Assembly (NCBI GenBank): GCA_965656715.1
Contig: CBFHLR010000013.1
Span: 15,076-79,075, forward strand
DNA length: 64,000 nt
DNA from: Coraliomargarita sp965656715
Lineage (GTDB): Bacteria; Verrucomicrobiota; Verrucomicrobiia; Opitutales; Coraliomargaritaceae
Direction of reading: 5' to 3'
The notes beneath the pieces were generated by a model. The model saw only the letters and a list, made by a program, of their open reading frames with translations, did no database searches and had not been told where the DNA came from. Shown piece by piece: positions 48,276 through 58,837 of this stretch; position 1 is the first letter of the stretch, and every line of letters starts with the position of its first letter. Position numbers and translations under genes: made by a program.

Positions 48276-49288
48276 GTGGAATTGAATCGAGCTTTGGCGC
48301 TATTTCGCGCTGAGCTTTTCGAGGATCTCGTAGTTGCGGGCGACCATCTTGCTTGGGTCTTCGAGGAGGCCCGCTGCCATGCGTGCGTTGTCGAGCACTT
48401 GTTGGCTGATTAGGCCGGCGAGCTCACCGTCGCTGTCGCGCAGTGAGGCAAGGTTTTTGACCAGCGGATGACGTGGGTTGATTTGAAGCTTCACTGGAGG
48501 TTCGCCGCCCATCATGCCGCCGTCCTGTTGCATCGCTTTCATCATTTTACGCATTTGCGCGGTCATCATCTTGTCGCCGTTGACGATCATCGCTGGGCTG
48601 CCAACAAGACGCTCACTGATGCTGACTTCGCTGACTTCATCGCTCAGTTTTTCTTTGATAAAGCCACAAAGGCTTTCGCTTGCGTCCTTGTCGAGTGCTT
48701 CAGCCTTGTCGGTGTCGGTCTCTGGTGCGATTGCATCGAGATCGATCTCGTCGCTATCAGCGGAAACAAAGTTCTTTTCGTCGAACTGGCGTGCGTGATT
48801 CATGACGAACTCGTCGACCGGCTCATACATGTAGAGCACTTCGATATTACGTGCTTTGAAGGCTTCCAGATATGGACCGCTTTCGATCGCCTCACGGCTT
48901 GGCCCGGAAAGATAGTAGATTTCCTTTTGACCTTCCGGTGCGCGGGAGAGGTAGTCGGCTAGGCTGGTGGTTTTGCCTTCTTCGGTGTAAGAGGATTCGT
49001 AGCGGAGTAGCTTGAGGAGCTGGTCGCGGTGAGTGAAGTCGGTGGTCACACCTTCCTTGAGGAAGAGGCCGAACTTGGCCCAGAAATCGTCATACACTTC
49101 AGGCTCCTTCTTGGCCTTTTCTTCGAGCAGCTTCAGGAAGCGCTTGGTGATGACCTTGTTGAGCTTCTGAATCAGTGTGCTGTCCTGCATGGACTCACGG
49201 GAAATATTGAGCGGCAGGTCCGCGCTGTCGACCACACCACGCACGAAGCGGAGCCAGTCCGGCAGGAGGTTCTTCGGCTCGCTGTCGA

Positions 49289-50173
<885 letters not shown>

Positions 50174-50178
50174 AGTGT

Positions 50179-50213
50179 GGAATTACGAATTAGGAATTAA
50201 GAATTAAGAAATG
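50179..50213. repeat. heptamer tandem array upstream of htpG
   Basis: GGAATTA, CGAATTA, GGAATTA, AGAATTA, AGAAATG in perfect 7-nt phase, 5 bases from the ATG at 50173. The remaining bases up to 50454 contain no gene; no promoter is clear. Confidence 0.75.
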
Positions 50214-50454
50214 CAAAAAGCGGCGTAGGCTAGAGGGCGATTTGAAAAAATCAAGTGTCTGTCGTTCGGAGGGGCGGTGTGTTTTTTACGCCTTGTCGCT
50301 TGGACCTGTGGCTAGGTTGTGGGCTTCAACACGGTCCCGTTGTGAACGAGAGTGGTCGTAGTCGGCTTGGTTTACCGCCCGACTGCATATGAGCAGCGCG
50401 TTTGGCAAGGATCAGGTGGGGTGATAAATCAGAACGGAAAACTCTCGCAGACGC

Positions 50455-51183
50455 TCATTCAATCAACAAGCGGAAGGCGTCCTTTTGGATCCAGCCGGTT
50501 GCACCGCCCTCAGTCTCGATTTTGACGAATTCGCCATGCTGGTCGAGTTGCTGTGCGCGTTCTGCGGGGCGCACGGAGCCGCTCACAGGTGCTGCGCTGG
50601 CGGGGGCCGCGTGGAGGTTGTGACTCTCCTGTATGACAAGAATGCCGGATTTGTGCTGGGGGGCGTTTAAGAGGCCGCCAGCAATCGCGAAGGCGAGGGC
50701 AACGAGACTGAGACTGCGTAGAAATTTGATGCCGAGCCCGGAAGTGCGACCGCTGACCTTGGGGAGTAGGATGCTCGCAAGGGCGACCCAGCAGCTGATG
50801 GCACCGAGTAGCATCCATTGCTGCAGCGTGAGGGCTTGAGCTGCCAATTTAAACCAGTTCGCTGAGCTGGCAAAGAGTCCGAGTTGCTGGCGTAGCGCAT
50901 CGAGCTTGTAGCGATACTCTCGGTTGTTGGGTTCTAATACCAGTGCGCGCTCAATTTGCCATGCGGCTTCGGCAGGTTGTTCGAGCTTGTAGTAGCTGAG
51001 CGCGAGGTTGTGACGGGCTGCTGCAGTTTCATGCTCGTCGAGTGAAGTCTCGAATGCGGTGGCTGCTGCCTTATAGTTGCTTTCTGAATACGCGGCTAAA
51101 CCCTCGGTGAATTTATCAGCAAGTAGGGCTGAGCTAAATCCTAAGGATATAAGCAAGAGTTTGATGAGTGTTGAGGGGCTCAT
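50455..51183 (-). CDS. batE: BatE: TPR and SH3-like protein
   Basis: 242 residues. Signal-like start (MSPSTLIKLLLISLGFSSALLA), two TPRs (KFTEGLAAYSESNYKAAATAF, AAARHNLALSYYKLEQPAEAA), two membrane helices at residues 115-165 and a C-terminal SH3-like domain (GEFVKIETEGGATGWIQKDAFRLL). This is the BatE layout, the last gene of the Bat operon. It overlaps batD by 4 bases. Its role is probably in assembling the membrane complex of VWA proteins. Confidence 0.83.
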   Translation of the reverse strand: MSPSTLIKLLLISLGFSSALLADKFTEGLAAYSESNYKAAATAFETSLDEHETAAARHNLALSYYKLEQPAEAAWQIERALVLEPNNREYRYKLDALRQQLGLFASSANWFKLAAQALTLQQWMLLGAISCWVALASILLPKVSGRTSGLGIKFLRSLSLVALAFAIAGGLLNAPQHKSGILVIQESHNLHAAPASAAPVSGSVRPAERAQQLDQHGEFVKIETEGGATGWIQKDAFRLLIE

Positions 51184-52919
51184 AGTGCTTTGAGTAAAGA
51201 GTCGAGTTGTGCTTGTTGTGCTTTCCAGTCGTCGCTGTTGCTCCTTGCTGAGAAGCGAATGGCATCTGCTTGGGTAAAGATCGCGGTGACGCGTGCGGTA
51301 TGCGCGTCCTTGGGCACGTAGCGTAGCAGCTCGTTTAACTCGGCGTTGCGTAGGTTACGTTGTGTCTTCTTCGATACGGCAAGGCGAATTGCTGCCTGAG
51401 CTTGTTGATAGAACTGCTCGGCACTATCTGCAGTTGCGGCATTGTGTCGTGCGACTTTGAGCTCCTTGCCGCAGGCATGTTGCAAGGCATAGTCGGCGTC
51501 GGTTCGCAGTCGTCGAGCTTGACGAGCTCTGCAAGTGAGCAAGCTGACGAGGATCAGCCCGGCTGCATTCAACAACACAAAGGTGGTGCTTGTGAATGGA
51601 TTGTCGGCACTGATTGTGCGGGCAGGCTTCGGCCGGTAATCTAGTGTGAGTAGCGCTTCCTCCGGAGTCAGCGCGCGGCTGAGGTCTTGCTGCACACTTT
51701 GCTCTGCTTCGTTGGACTCGTTTGCAGTTGGTGTGCTGGGTTGATACTGCTGCCGGCCTTGTGTGACTTGGATTTCCAGTGAAGGACTCGTATATTCGAC
51801 GTATTCAGAGTTCTCGGGATCAAAGAATGAGAATGCGACTTCAGGAGTCTTCAGCATGCCCGTGCGTTTGGGAATCATGACATAGTCGAAGCGCTTGCTC
51901 GCAGACCTTGCGCCGTCTTCCATTTGGGATTCGGGGGCATAGACTTTCCAGTCCCTGCTTTCTTGTAGCTTCGGACCTTGGATGCGCTCGAAATTGCCTT
52001 CGCCGCTGAGCTTGAGTGAGAGCATGATGGGCTCGCCAGTTTTGGTGCTGTCGAGGTCGGTGCTGACTTCCATTTGAAAGTCGCCGATTGCTCCGGAGAA
52101 GCTATTCGGTTTCCCTTCACTGGGGAGGGGGAGGACATTGATAAAGACCGGATCCGCTGTTACTGGGACGCGTTGCTGAGTGATAAACCGTGTTTGCGCA
52201 AGGATTGCCGTTGCACTGAGTTGTTGCTCTGCGCCTTGTTGAATCGCGGTGACGGTCAACGGCCATTGCAAGAGTTGGTAGCGACGTCCGTTGATGGTCG
52301 CGACACTGCTTGATGGTGTGGCTTCGGTGTTATTAATGATGAATCCATCGCCCTCGAGTTCACTGCTATGATACTCGACGCGAGACACGCGTTCGTGGAC
52401 ATACAGGTTTGCAGTGATGTTGATCGTTTGGCCAACGAACATTGCTTCAGGTGCATCAATGCTTAAGAAAACTTGCTCGTCTGACGAGGGCTCATTGCGA
52501 CGTTCAACGACTGTCAGTGATGCGCTTGGAATTGTATACTCGGTGCCTTTATAATTGATTCGATAGGCTGGGACAGTGAATTCGCCCAGGCCGCTTGTGA
52601 CGACTTCGACACGCAGTTCGACTGAACTCTCAAAATAACGGTTCCCGCTAAAGTCGCTACTCTGCTTGCGAGATTCACCTCCCCAGCCGCCACGACGAAA
52701 CTCAAGGCCGCCAATTGTAGGGCCAATCGGTAGTGTTTCAAAGCGCTCGATTTGTGGAGGTGCTTTGGTGCTACTTTCAGTGAGAGTGATGATGTAATTG
52801 GCTTGCTGGCCTTTAGCTATCGTCTCCGGGCTGAAGCGCGCGCTGAACACAACTTCTGCGTGCAGGAGATGCGCAATGAAGCAAAGGGTAAAAATTGCTG
52901 TTATTCGAAACTGAGTCAT
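51180..52919 (-). CDS. batD: BatD: large secreted/membrane protein of the Bat operon
   Basis: 579 residues from the ATG at 52919; a TTG six codons upstream is also open. The signal ends near HAEVVFSARFSPE. Ig-like repeats follow, with FETLPIGPTIGGLEFRRGGWGG and YRINYKGTEYTIP, typical of BatD. A membrane helix lies near residue 440 (PFTSTTFVLLNAAGLILVSLL), with a helical cytosolic end. BatD is thought to stabilise the BatA/BatB complex. It starts 11 bases after the BatB/BatC stop and overlaps batE by ATGA. Confidence 0.85.
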   Translation of the reverse strand: MTQFRITAIFTLCFIAHLLHAEVVFSARFSPETIAKGQQANYIITLTESSTKAPPQIERFETLPIGPTIGGLEFRRGGWGGESRKQSSDFSGNRYFESSVELRVEVVTSGLGEFTVPAYRINYKGTEYTIPSASLTVVERRNEPSSDEQVFLSIDAPEAMFVGQTINITANLYVHERVSRVEYHSSELEGDGFIINNTEATPSSSVATINGRRYQLLQWPLTVTAIQQGAEQQLSATAILAQTRFITQQRVPVTADPVFINVLPLPSEGKPNSFSGAIGDFQMEVSTDLDSTKTGEPIMLSLKLSGEGNFERIQGPKLQESRDWKVYAPESQMEDGARSASKRFDYVMIPKRTGMLKTPEVAFSFFDPENSEYVEYTSPSLEIQVTQGRQQYQPSTPTANESNEAEQSVQQDLSRALTPEEALLTLDYRPKPARTISADNPFTSTTFVLLNAAGLILVSLLTCRARQARRLRTDADYALQHACGKELKVARHNAATADSAEQFYQQAQAAIRLAVSKKTQRNLRNAELNELLRYVPKDAHTARVTAIFTQADAIRFSARSNSDDWKAQQAQLDSLLKAL

Positions 52920-52930
52920 AGAAAAGTGGC

Positions 52931-55006
52931 TTACCAATCTTGGATTGGGCGTGTGCGGCCGGGGGATTGTTTTTCGCTTTGGTCGACAAATGGCAGGAGT
53001 TGTTCGCTGCTCTGAAGCATGTCCAAGAGTCGTTGTGCATCTTCTTCTGTCATGCCTTCGAGCTGAACTGGTTGGGAAGATTGAGCGCCTTGTTGTTCGC
53101 TGTCTTCGCCTTCCTGTGGTTGTGGGGCGGATGCACTTTCGTCGGATTCAGGTTCCTGTTCGGGCTCGTCCGGTTCGGGGAGGGGCTCGGATTGCTCGTC
53201 GCTTTGTTCTTCGCCCTCTTGTCCGGACTCTGACTGCTGTGGGTTTTGTTCTGACTGTTCGTCACCTTGAGAGCCTTCACTGTCTTGCTGCTCTTCAGAT
53301 GGATCGGATTCGTCTCCTTGCTGCTCTTGCTCGGAAGGTTGCTCCTCTTGGCTTTCATCCTGATCGCCGGACTCTGATTGCTCTTGTTCGGATTCTCCGT
53401 CCTGTTCTTCGTCGCCAGATTGCTCGTCCTGATTCTCGCCCGATTCGTCTTCGCCTTGTTCGTTTTCTTCGGACTCTTGTTCCTCGCCGTCTTCTGAGTT
53501 TTCCTGGTCTTGTTGCTCTTGCTGCTGTTGCTTTAGGAACTCCTCAAGTGCTTCGCGACGGGCTTTCACCAGCTCTGCATCATGTAGTGCTTGCTCGTCA
53601 CTTGAGTCGACTTCGTGGGCGGACCGGAAAGTCGCCTCAGCTTCGTTCCACGTCTCAATTGCGGTTTCAAAGTCCTGTGCTTGGAAGGCAGCTTCTCCGT
53701 TTTGGAAGATGCTGTGCGCCATGTTGTAGAGTGCATCGCGTTGGAGGCTAAAGTCGGCGCTTTGACTGATGGATTCGCTGAAGCTCTGACGCGCGGTTTC
53801 AAACTCCTCCTGAGCGATCTGTTCGTGGCCCTTATTGTAAAGGATCCGAGGGTCTGTAATGGGCTCACTCGAGGTGATTGGGCTTGTGTCGCTTTCGAAG
53901 CTTTCGTTGTCGAGCGGCAGGCTTTCCTCGATCGGGAGGTCGGTGTCTTGTGCCTTGCTTGTTGTCGGAGTGACGAGGGTGAAGGCGACCAGAGTGATCG
54001 CTAACTGCGCGATCGATCCTTTGCGTCGACGTATTAGAATTTCGACTACAAGAAAGAGACAGGCTGCGCTGAGTGCCCATTGGTAGCGTTCAATGTGACG
54101 CTCTTGCATTTCGGACTCTCGTTCGGATCGAGGTAGTGTCGCGATGACATTATTGAAGAGTTGATCGAGGGATTCATCGCTGAGGCGGCTATAGCTACCG
54201 TTTGTCATACGGGCCAACTCCTGTAAGGTGCTTTCGTCGAGTTGACTGCGAACTGGCTGACCCCGGGCATCGCGCACAAACTCTTCGACCCCGCGCTCGT
54301 TTTGCGTTTTCAGGTATTCGCCTTCTGGGGTGCCGATACCAATGGCAAAGATCTTGATGCCTTCCGCGGTCGCGTTTTCTACGGTTGGAATGGCTGCGCC
54401 TCCCAAGTCTTCTCCGTCAGTGAGTAGGACGATGGCTTTGATGTTGTTTTCGTTGGGAAAGGCTTTGATCGCTTCGCGCAGGGCGTTGCCGAGATCACTA
54501 CCGCCGCGCGTCATGCTTGCAGGGGTGATGGCATCGAGGCTCTCCTTGAATGCGGCGTAGTCGAGGGTGGGGGGAGTTTGGAGAAAGGCTTGGCCGGCGT
54601 AGGCGACGATTCCAATCCGGTCGCTTTCGAGCCGCTCAACTAGATCCATGATCGCGAGCTTGGCGCGTGCCAGTCGCGTGGGTCTGAGGTCCGTTGCAAG
54701 CATGCTCTTGGAGCTGTCGAGCACGAAGACAATGTCGAGCCCGCGTGCTTTACGCTCACTCCACTCGATGCCGTATTGTGGGCGCGCGAGACCGAGTGCA
54801 ATTGCGGTGAGGCCCAACGTGAGCAACACGCCCTTAATCCACACACGTGTTTGGCTGGCTTTTTCAGTGAGCTGTTTGAGGAGCCTTGCGGCTGCAAATT
54901 GCCCGAGGAGTTGTTCGCGCTGGCGCAGGCCATAGAAAGTCAGCCCTGCGGCGCAGAGTGCCACCATAGGTGCTAAGTAAAGCCATACTGGGTTTTCAAA
55001 TGTCAT
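52931..55006 (-). CDS. batB: BatB-BatC fusion: VWA, TPR and acidic tail
   Basis: 691 residues from the ATG at 55006, overlapping batA by 4 bases. Residues 1-300: two membrane helices and a VWA domain with MIDAS motif FVLDSSKSM and LLTDGEDLGG. Residues 345-480: TPRs (YNKGHEQIAQEEFETARQSF, DALYNMAHSIFQNGEAAF), the part that is BatC in other species. Residues about 485-660 are an acidic Gln/Glu/Asp/Ser tract, then a short helical end (EEDAQRLLDMLQSSEQLLPF). The domains are in the BatB then BatC order. The acidic tract is longer than I expect for BatC. Confidence 0.82.
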   Translation of the reverse strand: MTFENPVWLYLAPMVALCAAGLTFYGLRQREQLLGQFAAARLLKQLTEKASQTRVWIKGVLLTLGLTAIALGLARPQYGIEWSERKARGLDIVFVLDSSKSMLATDLRPTRLARAKLAIMDLVERLESDRIGIVAYAGQAFLQTPPTLDYAAFKESLDAITPASMTRGGSDLGNALREAIKAFPNENNIKAIVLLTDGEDLGGAAIPTVENATAEGIKIFAIGIGTPEGEYLKTQNERGVEEFVRDARGQPVRSQLDESTLQELARMTNGSYSRLSDESLDQLFNNVIATLPRSERESEMQERHIERYQWALSAACLFLVVEILIRRRKGSIAQLAITLVAFTLVTPTTSKAQDTDLPIEESLPLDNESFESDTSPITSSEPITDPRILYNKGHEQIAQEEFETARQSFSESISQSADFSLQRDALYNMAHSIFQNGEAAFQAQDFETAIETWNEAEATFRSAHEVDSSDEQALHDAELVKARREALEEFLKQQQQEQQDQENSEDGEEQESEENEQGEDESGENQDEQSGDEEQDGESEQEQSESGDQDESQEEQPSEQEQQGDESDPSEEQQDSEGSQGDEQSEQNPQQSESGQEGEEQSDEQSEPLPEPDEPEQEPESDESASAPQPQEGEDSEQQGAQSSQPVQLEGMTEEDAQRLLDMLQSSEQLLPFVDQSEKQSPGRTRPIQDW

Positions 55007-56040
55007 GGCAGGCGGCGGTAGCGTGTGTTGCCGAGTAATTGTTCCAAAGCCAGGAGGGCGAGTCCTAGATAGGCTGGCCATACGAAGTATTCGGTGAAGC
55101 TGGCGTAACTGCGGAGTTCAACCGCGGTGGTTTCGAGCTCGTTGATGTGATCGTAGATCTTTTCCAAGTCACCATCCTGCTCCGCAGTAAAGAACTGGCC
55201 ACCTGTCATATCGGCGATCTGTTTGAGCTCCTCATCGTTGTAGTTGGACTGCATGCTGTCGCCCTGATAGAGCGGCTTGCCGTCGCTGTCACGTCGAACC
55301 AAGCCTTCACGCGTCCTTACGGGCACAGGGACAATGCCTTTACGGCCCGTGGCGATGGTGTAGACTTTGACGCCGTAAGCCTTGGCGGCCTCGGCTGCGC
55401 CAATGGGTGTAATGGCGCCTGAGTTGCTTTCACCATCGGTGAGGAGCACCACAATACGACTTCGCGCTTCATGGCCTCGTAGGCGGTTGATACTGGCTCC
55501 GAGGGCTGTGCCAATTGCGGTCCCGCCCATGTTGATATCGCCTAATTCGAGGCGTTGCACATTTTTCTTCAGCCAATCGTGATTGAGTGTGAGTGGGCTG
55601 ACGACGAACGCTTCTGAAGCAAAGGCGACCAAACCGATTCGGTCGTAGGGACGCTCATCGATGAAGTCTTGAACGACCTTCTTTGCGGCGTCTAGACGCG
55701 TAACCATATTGTCGCGTGTCGCGAGGTCGAGTGCCACCATTGAGCCTGACAGGTCGAGTGTGAGGACGATGTCGATGCCTTCAGCTTCGGTGCTGTCACT
55801 GGTTTTACCGATCTGTGGTCGAGCGAGTGCGGCAATGAGTGCGGCGAGCCCAATGAGACGCAGGCCGAGGAGTATTTTACCGGGAAGGCTTCGGCGTGAG
55901 CGACTCAGGCTCTTAACGAGTTTTGTGCTGGAGAATCGCACGGCTGCTTCTGGCCCAGTGCGGCCCGTCCACCATGCAATGATGGGGAGTAAGAGCAGTA
56001 GCCAGAAGAAGGTCGGGTCTTGGAATTGAAAGAAGGTCAT
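55003..56040 (-). CDS. batA: BatA: VWA-domain membrane protein
   Basis: 345 residues. Membrane helix at residues 10-25, a second near LGLRLIGLAALIAALARPQI, then VWA with the MIDAS motif LTLDLSGSM and LLTDGESNSG. A C-terminal helix (YFVWPAYLGLALLALEQLL) re-enters the membrane. BatA works with BatB and the MoxR ATPase at the inner membrane; in Bacteroides the cluster supports oxygen tolerance and elsewhere periplasmic maturation. It overlaps its neighbours by ATGA on both sides. Confidence 0.9.
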   Translation of the reverse strand: MTFFQFQDPTFFWLLLLLPIIAWWTGRTGPEAAVRFSSTKLVKSLSRSRRSLPGKILLGLRLIGLAALIAALARPQIGKTSDSTEAEGIDIVLTLDLSGSMVALDLATRDNMVTRLDAAKKVVQDFIDERPYDRIGLVAFASEAFVVSPLTLNHDWLKKNVQRLELGDINMGGTAIGTALGASINRLRGHEARSRIVVLLTDGESNSGAITPIGAAEAAKAYGVKVYTIATGRKGIVPVPVRTREGLVRRDSDGKPLYQGDSMQSNYNDEELKQIADMTGGQFFTAEQDGDLEKIYDHINELETTAVELRSYASFTEYFVWPAYLGLALLALEQLLGNTRYRRLP

Positions 56041-56591
56041 TTCGGCTGTGCCTCCTTTTCTGCTTGGCTGACAGTGTCTATGAATTGGCGCGCTGTATCC
56101 GACAGTTGGATACGTTGCTCTGAAGACAAGCTGGCCTGTGCGAATTTAATCGCATCACATTGCTGAAAGAAATCGCGAAGTGATTCGATGTTTATCGGGA
56201 AGTCCGGAGGCAAATGACTTAGGGTTTCCTCGCTGGTTTGCGCGAGGATGGGGCGCTTCAAAATTGTGTTAAAGTAGCTGCGCACCGCCAGGCTGAGGGA
56301 CTGCGTGAATTCGCGATCAGTGCCATCTACCTGTTCGATCGCAAGATGTGCGATTTGCTGTGGAGAGCGACTGGCTGGGCACTTTGCACGCGCACGGAGG
56401 TAACGAACCAGCCAACTGGCTAGGATGCCAAAGAGAACTGCGCTTAGCAGTCCCATGCAAATCAGCTGCCAAGTCTCGAACAGAGGAATCTCTACCGGGC
56501 CGCGAACGGAGTCCAGCGATGGGCCTGCTGGAAGCTCGGGTAGCTGGCCAGGTTGGCTTGGTGGTGGTGCACTGGGATTGAGGAGAGGCAT
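56037..56591 (-). CDS. DUF4381-like membrane protein of the Bat operon
   Basis: 184 residues. A Pro-rich N-terminus, one membrane helix near residues 43-65 (LICMGLLSAVLFGILASWLV) and a cytosolic helical part with LAVRSYFNTILKRPILAQTSEETL. This matches the small protein (DUF4381) found beside BatA in many Bat operons; function unknown. It overlaps batA by 4 bases. A heptamer array lies 9 bases before its ATG. Confidence 0.75.
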   Translation of the reverse strand: MPLLNPSAPPPSQPGQLPELPAGPSLDSVRGPVEIPLFETWQLICMGLLSAVLFGILASWLVRYLRARAKCPASRSPQQIAHLAIEQVDGTDREFTQSLSLAVRSYFNTILKRPILAQTSEETLSHLPPDFPINIESLRDFFQQCDAIKFAQASLSSEQRIQLSDTARQFIDTVSQAEKEAQPK

Positions 56592-56600
56592 GGCGCGTTG

Positions 56601-56635
56601 CTTGAACGTCGAACTTTGAACATCGAACGTTCAAC
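56601..56635. repeat. heptamer tandem array upstream of the DUF4381 gene
   Basis: CTTGAAC, GTCGAAC, TTTGAAC, ATCGAAC, GTTCAAC: five units in perfect 7-nt phase with fixed core GAAC in four of them, beginning 9 bases from the ATG at 56591. Confidence 0.75.
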
Positions 56636-56703
56636 CTAGAATGCTTTAGAATAGGAGTTTAGAGAGTGGATGGTGTGTTACCTGTAGTTGGGTGTTTGTG
56701 CTA

Positions 56704-56745
56704 ATTCAGAGTTCGATGTTGAGCGTTGAATGTTCGACCTTCGCA
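56704..56745. repeat. heptamer tandem array downstream of the DUF58 gene, inverted to the array at 56601
   Basis: ATTCAGA, GTTCGAT, GTTGAGC, GTTGAAT, GTTCGAC, CTTCGCA in 7-nt phase. Read on the other strand these give GTCGAAC-type units, so the two arrays form an inverted pair 68 bases apart within the DUF58 to DUF4381 spacer. Confidence 0.65.
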
Positions 56746-56759
56746 TGACGTGCATTGCG

Positions 56760-57641
56760 TTAGTGACGCGATGCACGACGTGCGAAGAGTTGGCGTAGAG
56801 CTGGCATGTAGGGGGCGTCCGTGCTTGCGGAAACCCAGTCGAGGCCTTTCTGACGCATGCCTTGTTGGAAGGTTTCACGGCGTTTGCGTGCGTCGGTGCG
56901 ATAACGCTGACGGACGGATGGGCTACCGCTGTCGATTTCAATCATTTCCCCGGTTTCGGCATCTTCGAGTGTGATGAGGCCGACGTTGGGCAGTTCGTTC
57001 TCACGAGGGTCGCTCAATGCGATACTGATTAGGTCGTGGCGTTGGTTGACCAAGGCGAGTGCATTAAATAATTCGCTGCCGGTATCGAGAAAGTCGGAGA
57101 TGAGGAAAATGACGGCTTTGCGGCGCTGGACGCGATTGAGGTAATCGAGTGCGGCCTTGTGGCGAGTGCCACGTCCCTTGGGCGTAAAGAAGAGGATGTC
57201 GCGAATGACCCGCAGGATGTGGCGACGTCCTTTCTTTGGCGGGATGTAGTGTTCGACATCGTCGGTGTAGAGGAGCAGGCCGACCTTGTCATTGTTCTGA
57301 GTCGCGGAGAAGGCGAGCACACTGGCGATCTCGGCGGCGCGTTCACGCTTACTTTGATCGACCGAACCAAACACACCTGAGGCGCTGAGATCGATGAGCA
57401 ACATTAGTGTGAGCTCACGCTCTTCGCGGAAGACCTTAACAAATGGACGATCCATCTTGGCGCTGACATTCCAATCGATGGTGCGCACGTCGTCGCCGAT
57501 GGCGTATTCGCGCACTTCCTCGAAGTCCATGCCACGGCCTTTAAACGAGCTGTGGTAGGCGCCTGTGACCGAGTCCGTCACCAAATGACGGGTGCGGATT
57601 TCCAGACGGCGAACTTTCTTAATGATATCGGAAGGAGTCAC
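56760..57641 (-). CDS. DUF58 VWA-like protein of the MoxR-Bat cluster
   Basis: 293 residues. The DUF58 signature, GRGMDFEEVREYAIGDDVRTIDWNVSA, is near residue 36. A VWA-like fold follows, with LLIDLSASG (MIDAS-like), FSATQNNDKVGLLLYTD and FLISDFLDTGSELFNAL. It is cytosolic, with no membrane helix. MoxR AAA ATPase is 78 bases upstream and the Bat genes downstream, so this is the standard chaperone/metal-insertion cluster. A heptamer array starts 9 bases before its ATG. Confidence 0.9.
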   Translation of the reverse strand: MTPSDIIKKVRRLEIRTRHLVTDSVTGAYHSSFKGRGMDFEEVREYAIGDDVRTIDWNVSAKMDRPFVKVFREERELTLMLLIDLSASGVFGSVDQSKRERAAEIASVLAFSATQNNDKVGLLLYTDDVEHYIPPKKGRRHILRVIRDILFFTPKGRGTRHKAALDYLNRVQRRKAVIFLISDFLDTGSELFNALALVNQRHDLISIALSDPRENELPNVGLITLEDAETGEMIEIDSGSPSVRQRYRTDARKRRETFQQGMRQKGLDWVSASTDAPYMPALRQLFARRASRH

Positions 57642-57650
57642 TAGCGTAGG

Positions 57651-57706
57651 GATGAAACCTGAGAGCTGAAATTCAGAAAAACTGAAAACCGGTTACTGAG
57701 AACTGT
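57651..57706. repeat. heptamer tandem array upstream of the DUF58 gene
   Basis: About eight degenerate 7-nt units, such as GATGAAA, CCTGAGA, GCTGAAA, TTACTGA and GAACTGT, between the moxR stop (57720) and the DUF58 ATG (57641). CTGAAATTCAG inside is palindromic. Confidence 0.55.
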
Positions 57707-57719
57707 CCAACTGATCTCA

Positions 57720-58715
57720 CTACGGCACGGGAACGGCCTCGAAGATCGAAGTCACGAGGTCTTCGCTGCTGATCTCTTCGGCTTCGGCTTCGTAGCTTGG
57801 AATCACTCGGTGGCGTAGCACGTCCATACCGATTTCTTTGATGTCCTGTGGAATGACGTAGCTGCGGCCTTGCATGAGAGCCCATGCTTTGGCGGCAAGT
57901 GTAAGGCTGATCGTCGCACGTGGGGAGGCGCCAAACTGGATGTATTGACCGAGCTTGAGCTGGAATTGCTCGGGCTCGCGTGTCGCTTGGATGATGTTGA
58001 CCACATAGTCGCGAATCTTCTCGTCGACATAGACCTCGTTCACGTGCTTGCGAGCCTCTTTGACCGCTTTAAGCGTAGTGACGGCGTTGACTTCGAGGTT
58101 AGGCGCTGTCGAGGCCATGCGGTCAAGGATTTCGCGTTCGTCGGCTTTGCTTGGATAGCCGACCTTCAATTTGAGCATGAAGCGGTCCACTTGCGCTTCG
58201 GGCAGCGGGTAGGTGCCTTCCTGATCGATAGGATTCTCGGTTGCGAGCACGAGAAAGGGCTCTGGGAGGCTGTAGGTTTCGTCGCCGAGTGTGACTTGGC
58301 GCTCCTGCATGGCCTCAAGAAGGGCGCTCTGCACTTTGGCCGGGGCACGGTTGATTTCATCCGCCAACACGAGGTTGGAAAAGATGGGGCCCTTGCGCGT
58401 GTGGAAAGTGCTGTCCTTGGGGCTATAGATTAAGGTGCCGATAATATCCGCCGGCAAGAGGTCGGGCGTGAACTGAATGCGCTTGAAATCCGCATCGGTC
58501 GCACTCGCAAGAGTCCGGATACTTAATGTCTTGGCGAGGCCCGGGACGCCTTCGAGCAGCACGTGGCCATTCGCTAGTAAGCCGACTAATAGACGGTCGA
58601 CTAGGTAGCGTTGGCCGACGATGACTCGTCCAATCTCTTCGCGCAATTGTGGGATCCATGCGGTTGCGGCTTTGAGTGCTCCGTCTGTTTCAGGTGAGGT
58701 TAAATCAGTATTCAT
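57720..58715 (-). CDS. MoxR-family AAA+ ATPase
   Basis: 331 residues. Walker A is in VLLEGVPGLAKTLSIRTLA, Walker B/DEXX in LVLADEINRAPAKVQSALLEAMQERQVT, sensor 1 ATENPIDQEGTYPLPEAQVDRFML. The C-terminal lid includes YIQFGASPRATISLTLAAKAWA. MoxR ATPases drive the VWA partners that insert cofactors or fold periplasmic targets. It is the first gene of the Bat operon and is divergent from the NtrC-family gene across 122 bases. Confidence 0.95.
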   Translation of the reverse strand: MNTDLTSPETDGALKAATAWIPQLREEIGRVIVGQRYLVDRLLVGLLANGHVLLEGVPGLAKTLSIRTLASATDADFKRIQFTPDLLPADIIGTLIYSPKDSTFHTRKGPIFSNLVLADEINRAPAKVQSALLEAMQERQVTLGDETYSLPEPFLVLATENPIDQEGTYPLPEAQVDRFMLKLKVGYPSKADEREILDRMASTAPNLEVNAVTTLKAVKEARKHVNEVYVDEKIRDYVVNIIQATREPEQFQLKLGQYIQFGASPRATISLTLAAKAWALMQGRSYVIPQDIKEIGMDVLRHRVIPSYEAEAEEISSEDLVTSIFEAVPVP

Positions 58716-58837
58716 AAACTTGGTAGTGAAATGGCAAAAACAGCCTTTGATTCGAGGTCAACGACAAGTTGTCGCTCAATTGGTTTCCCAAAATCTGAGA
58801 GTTGCAATTTTTTTAAGCCTGTGCCTTATTGTCACAC

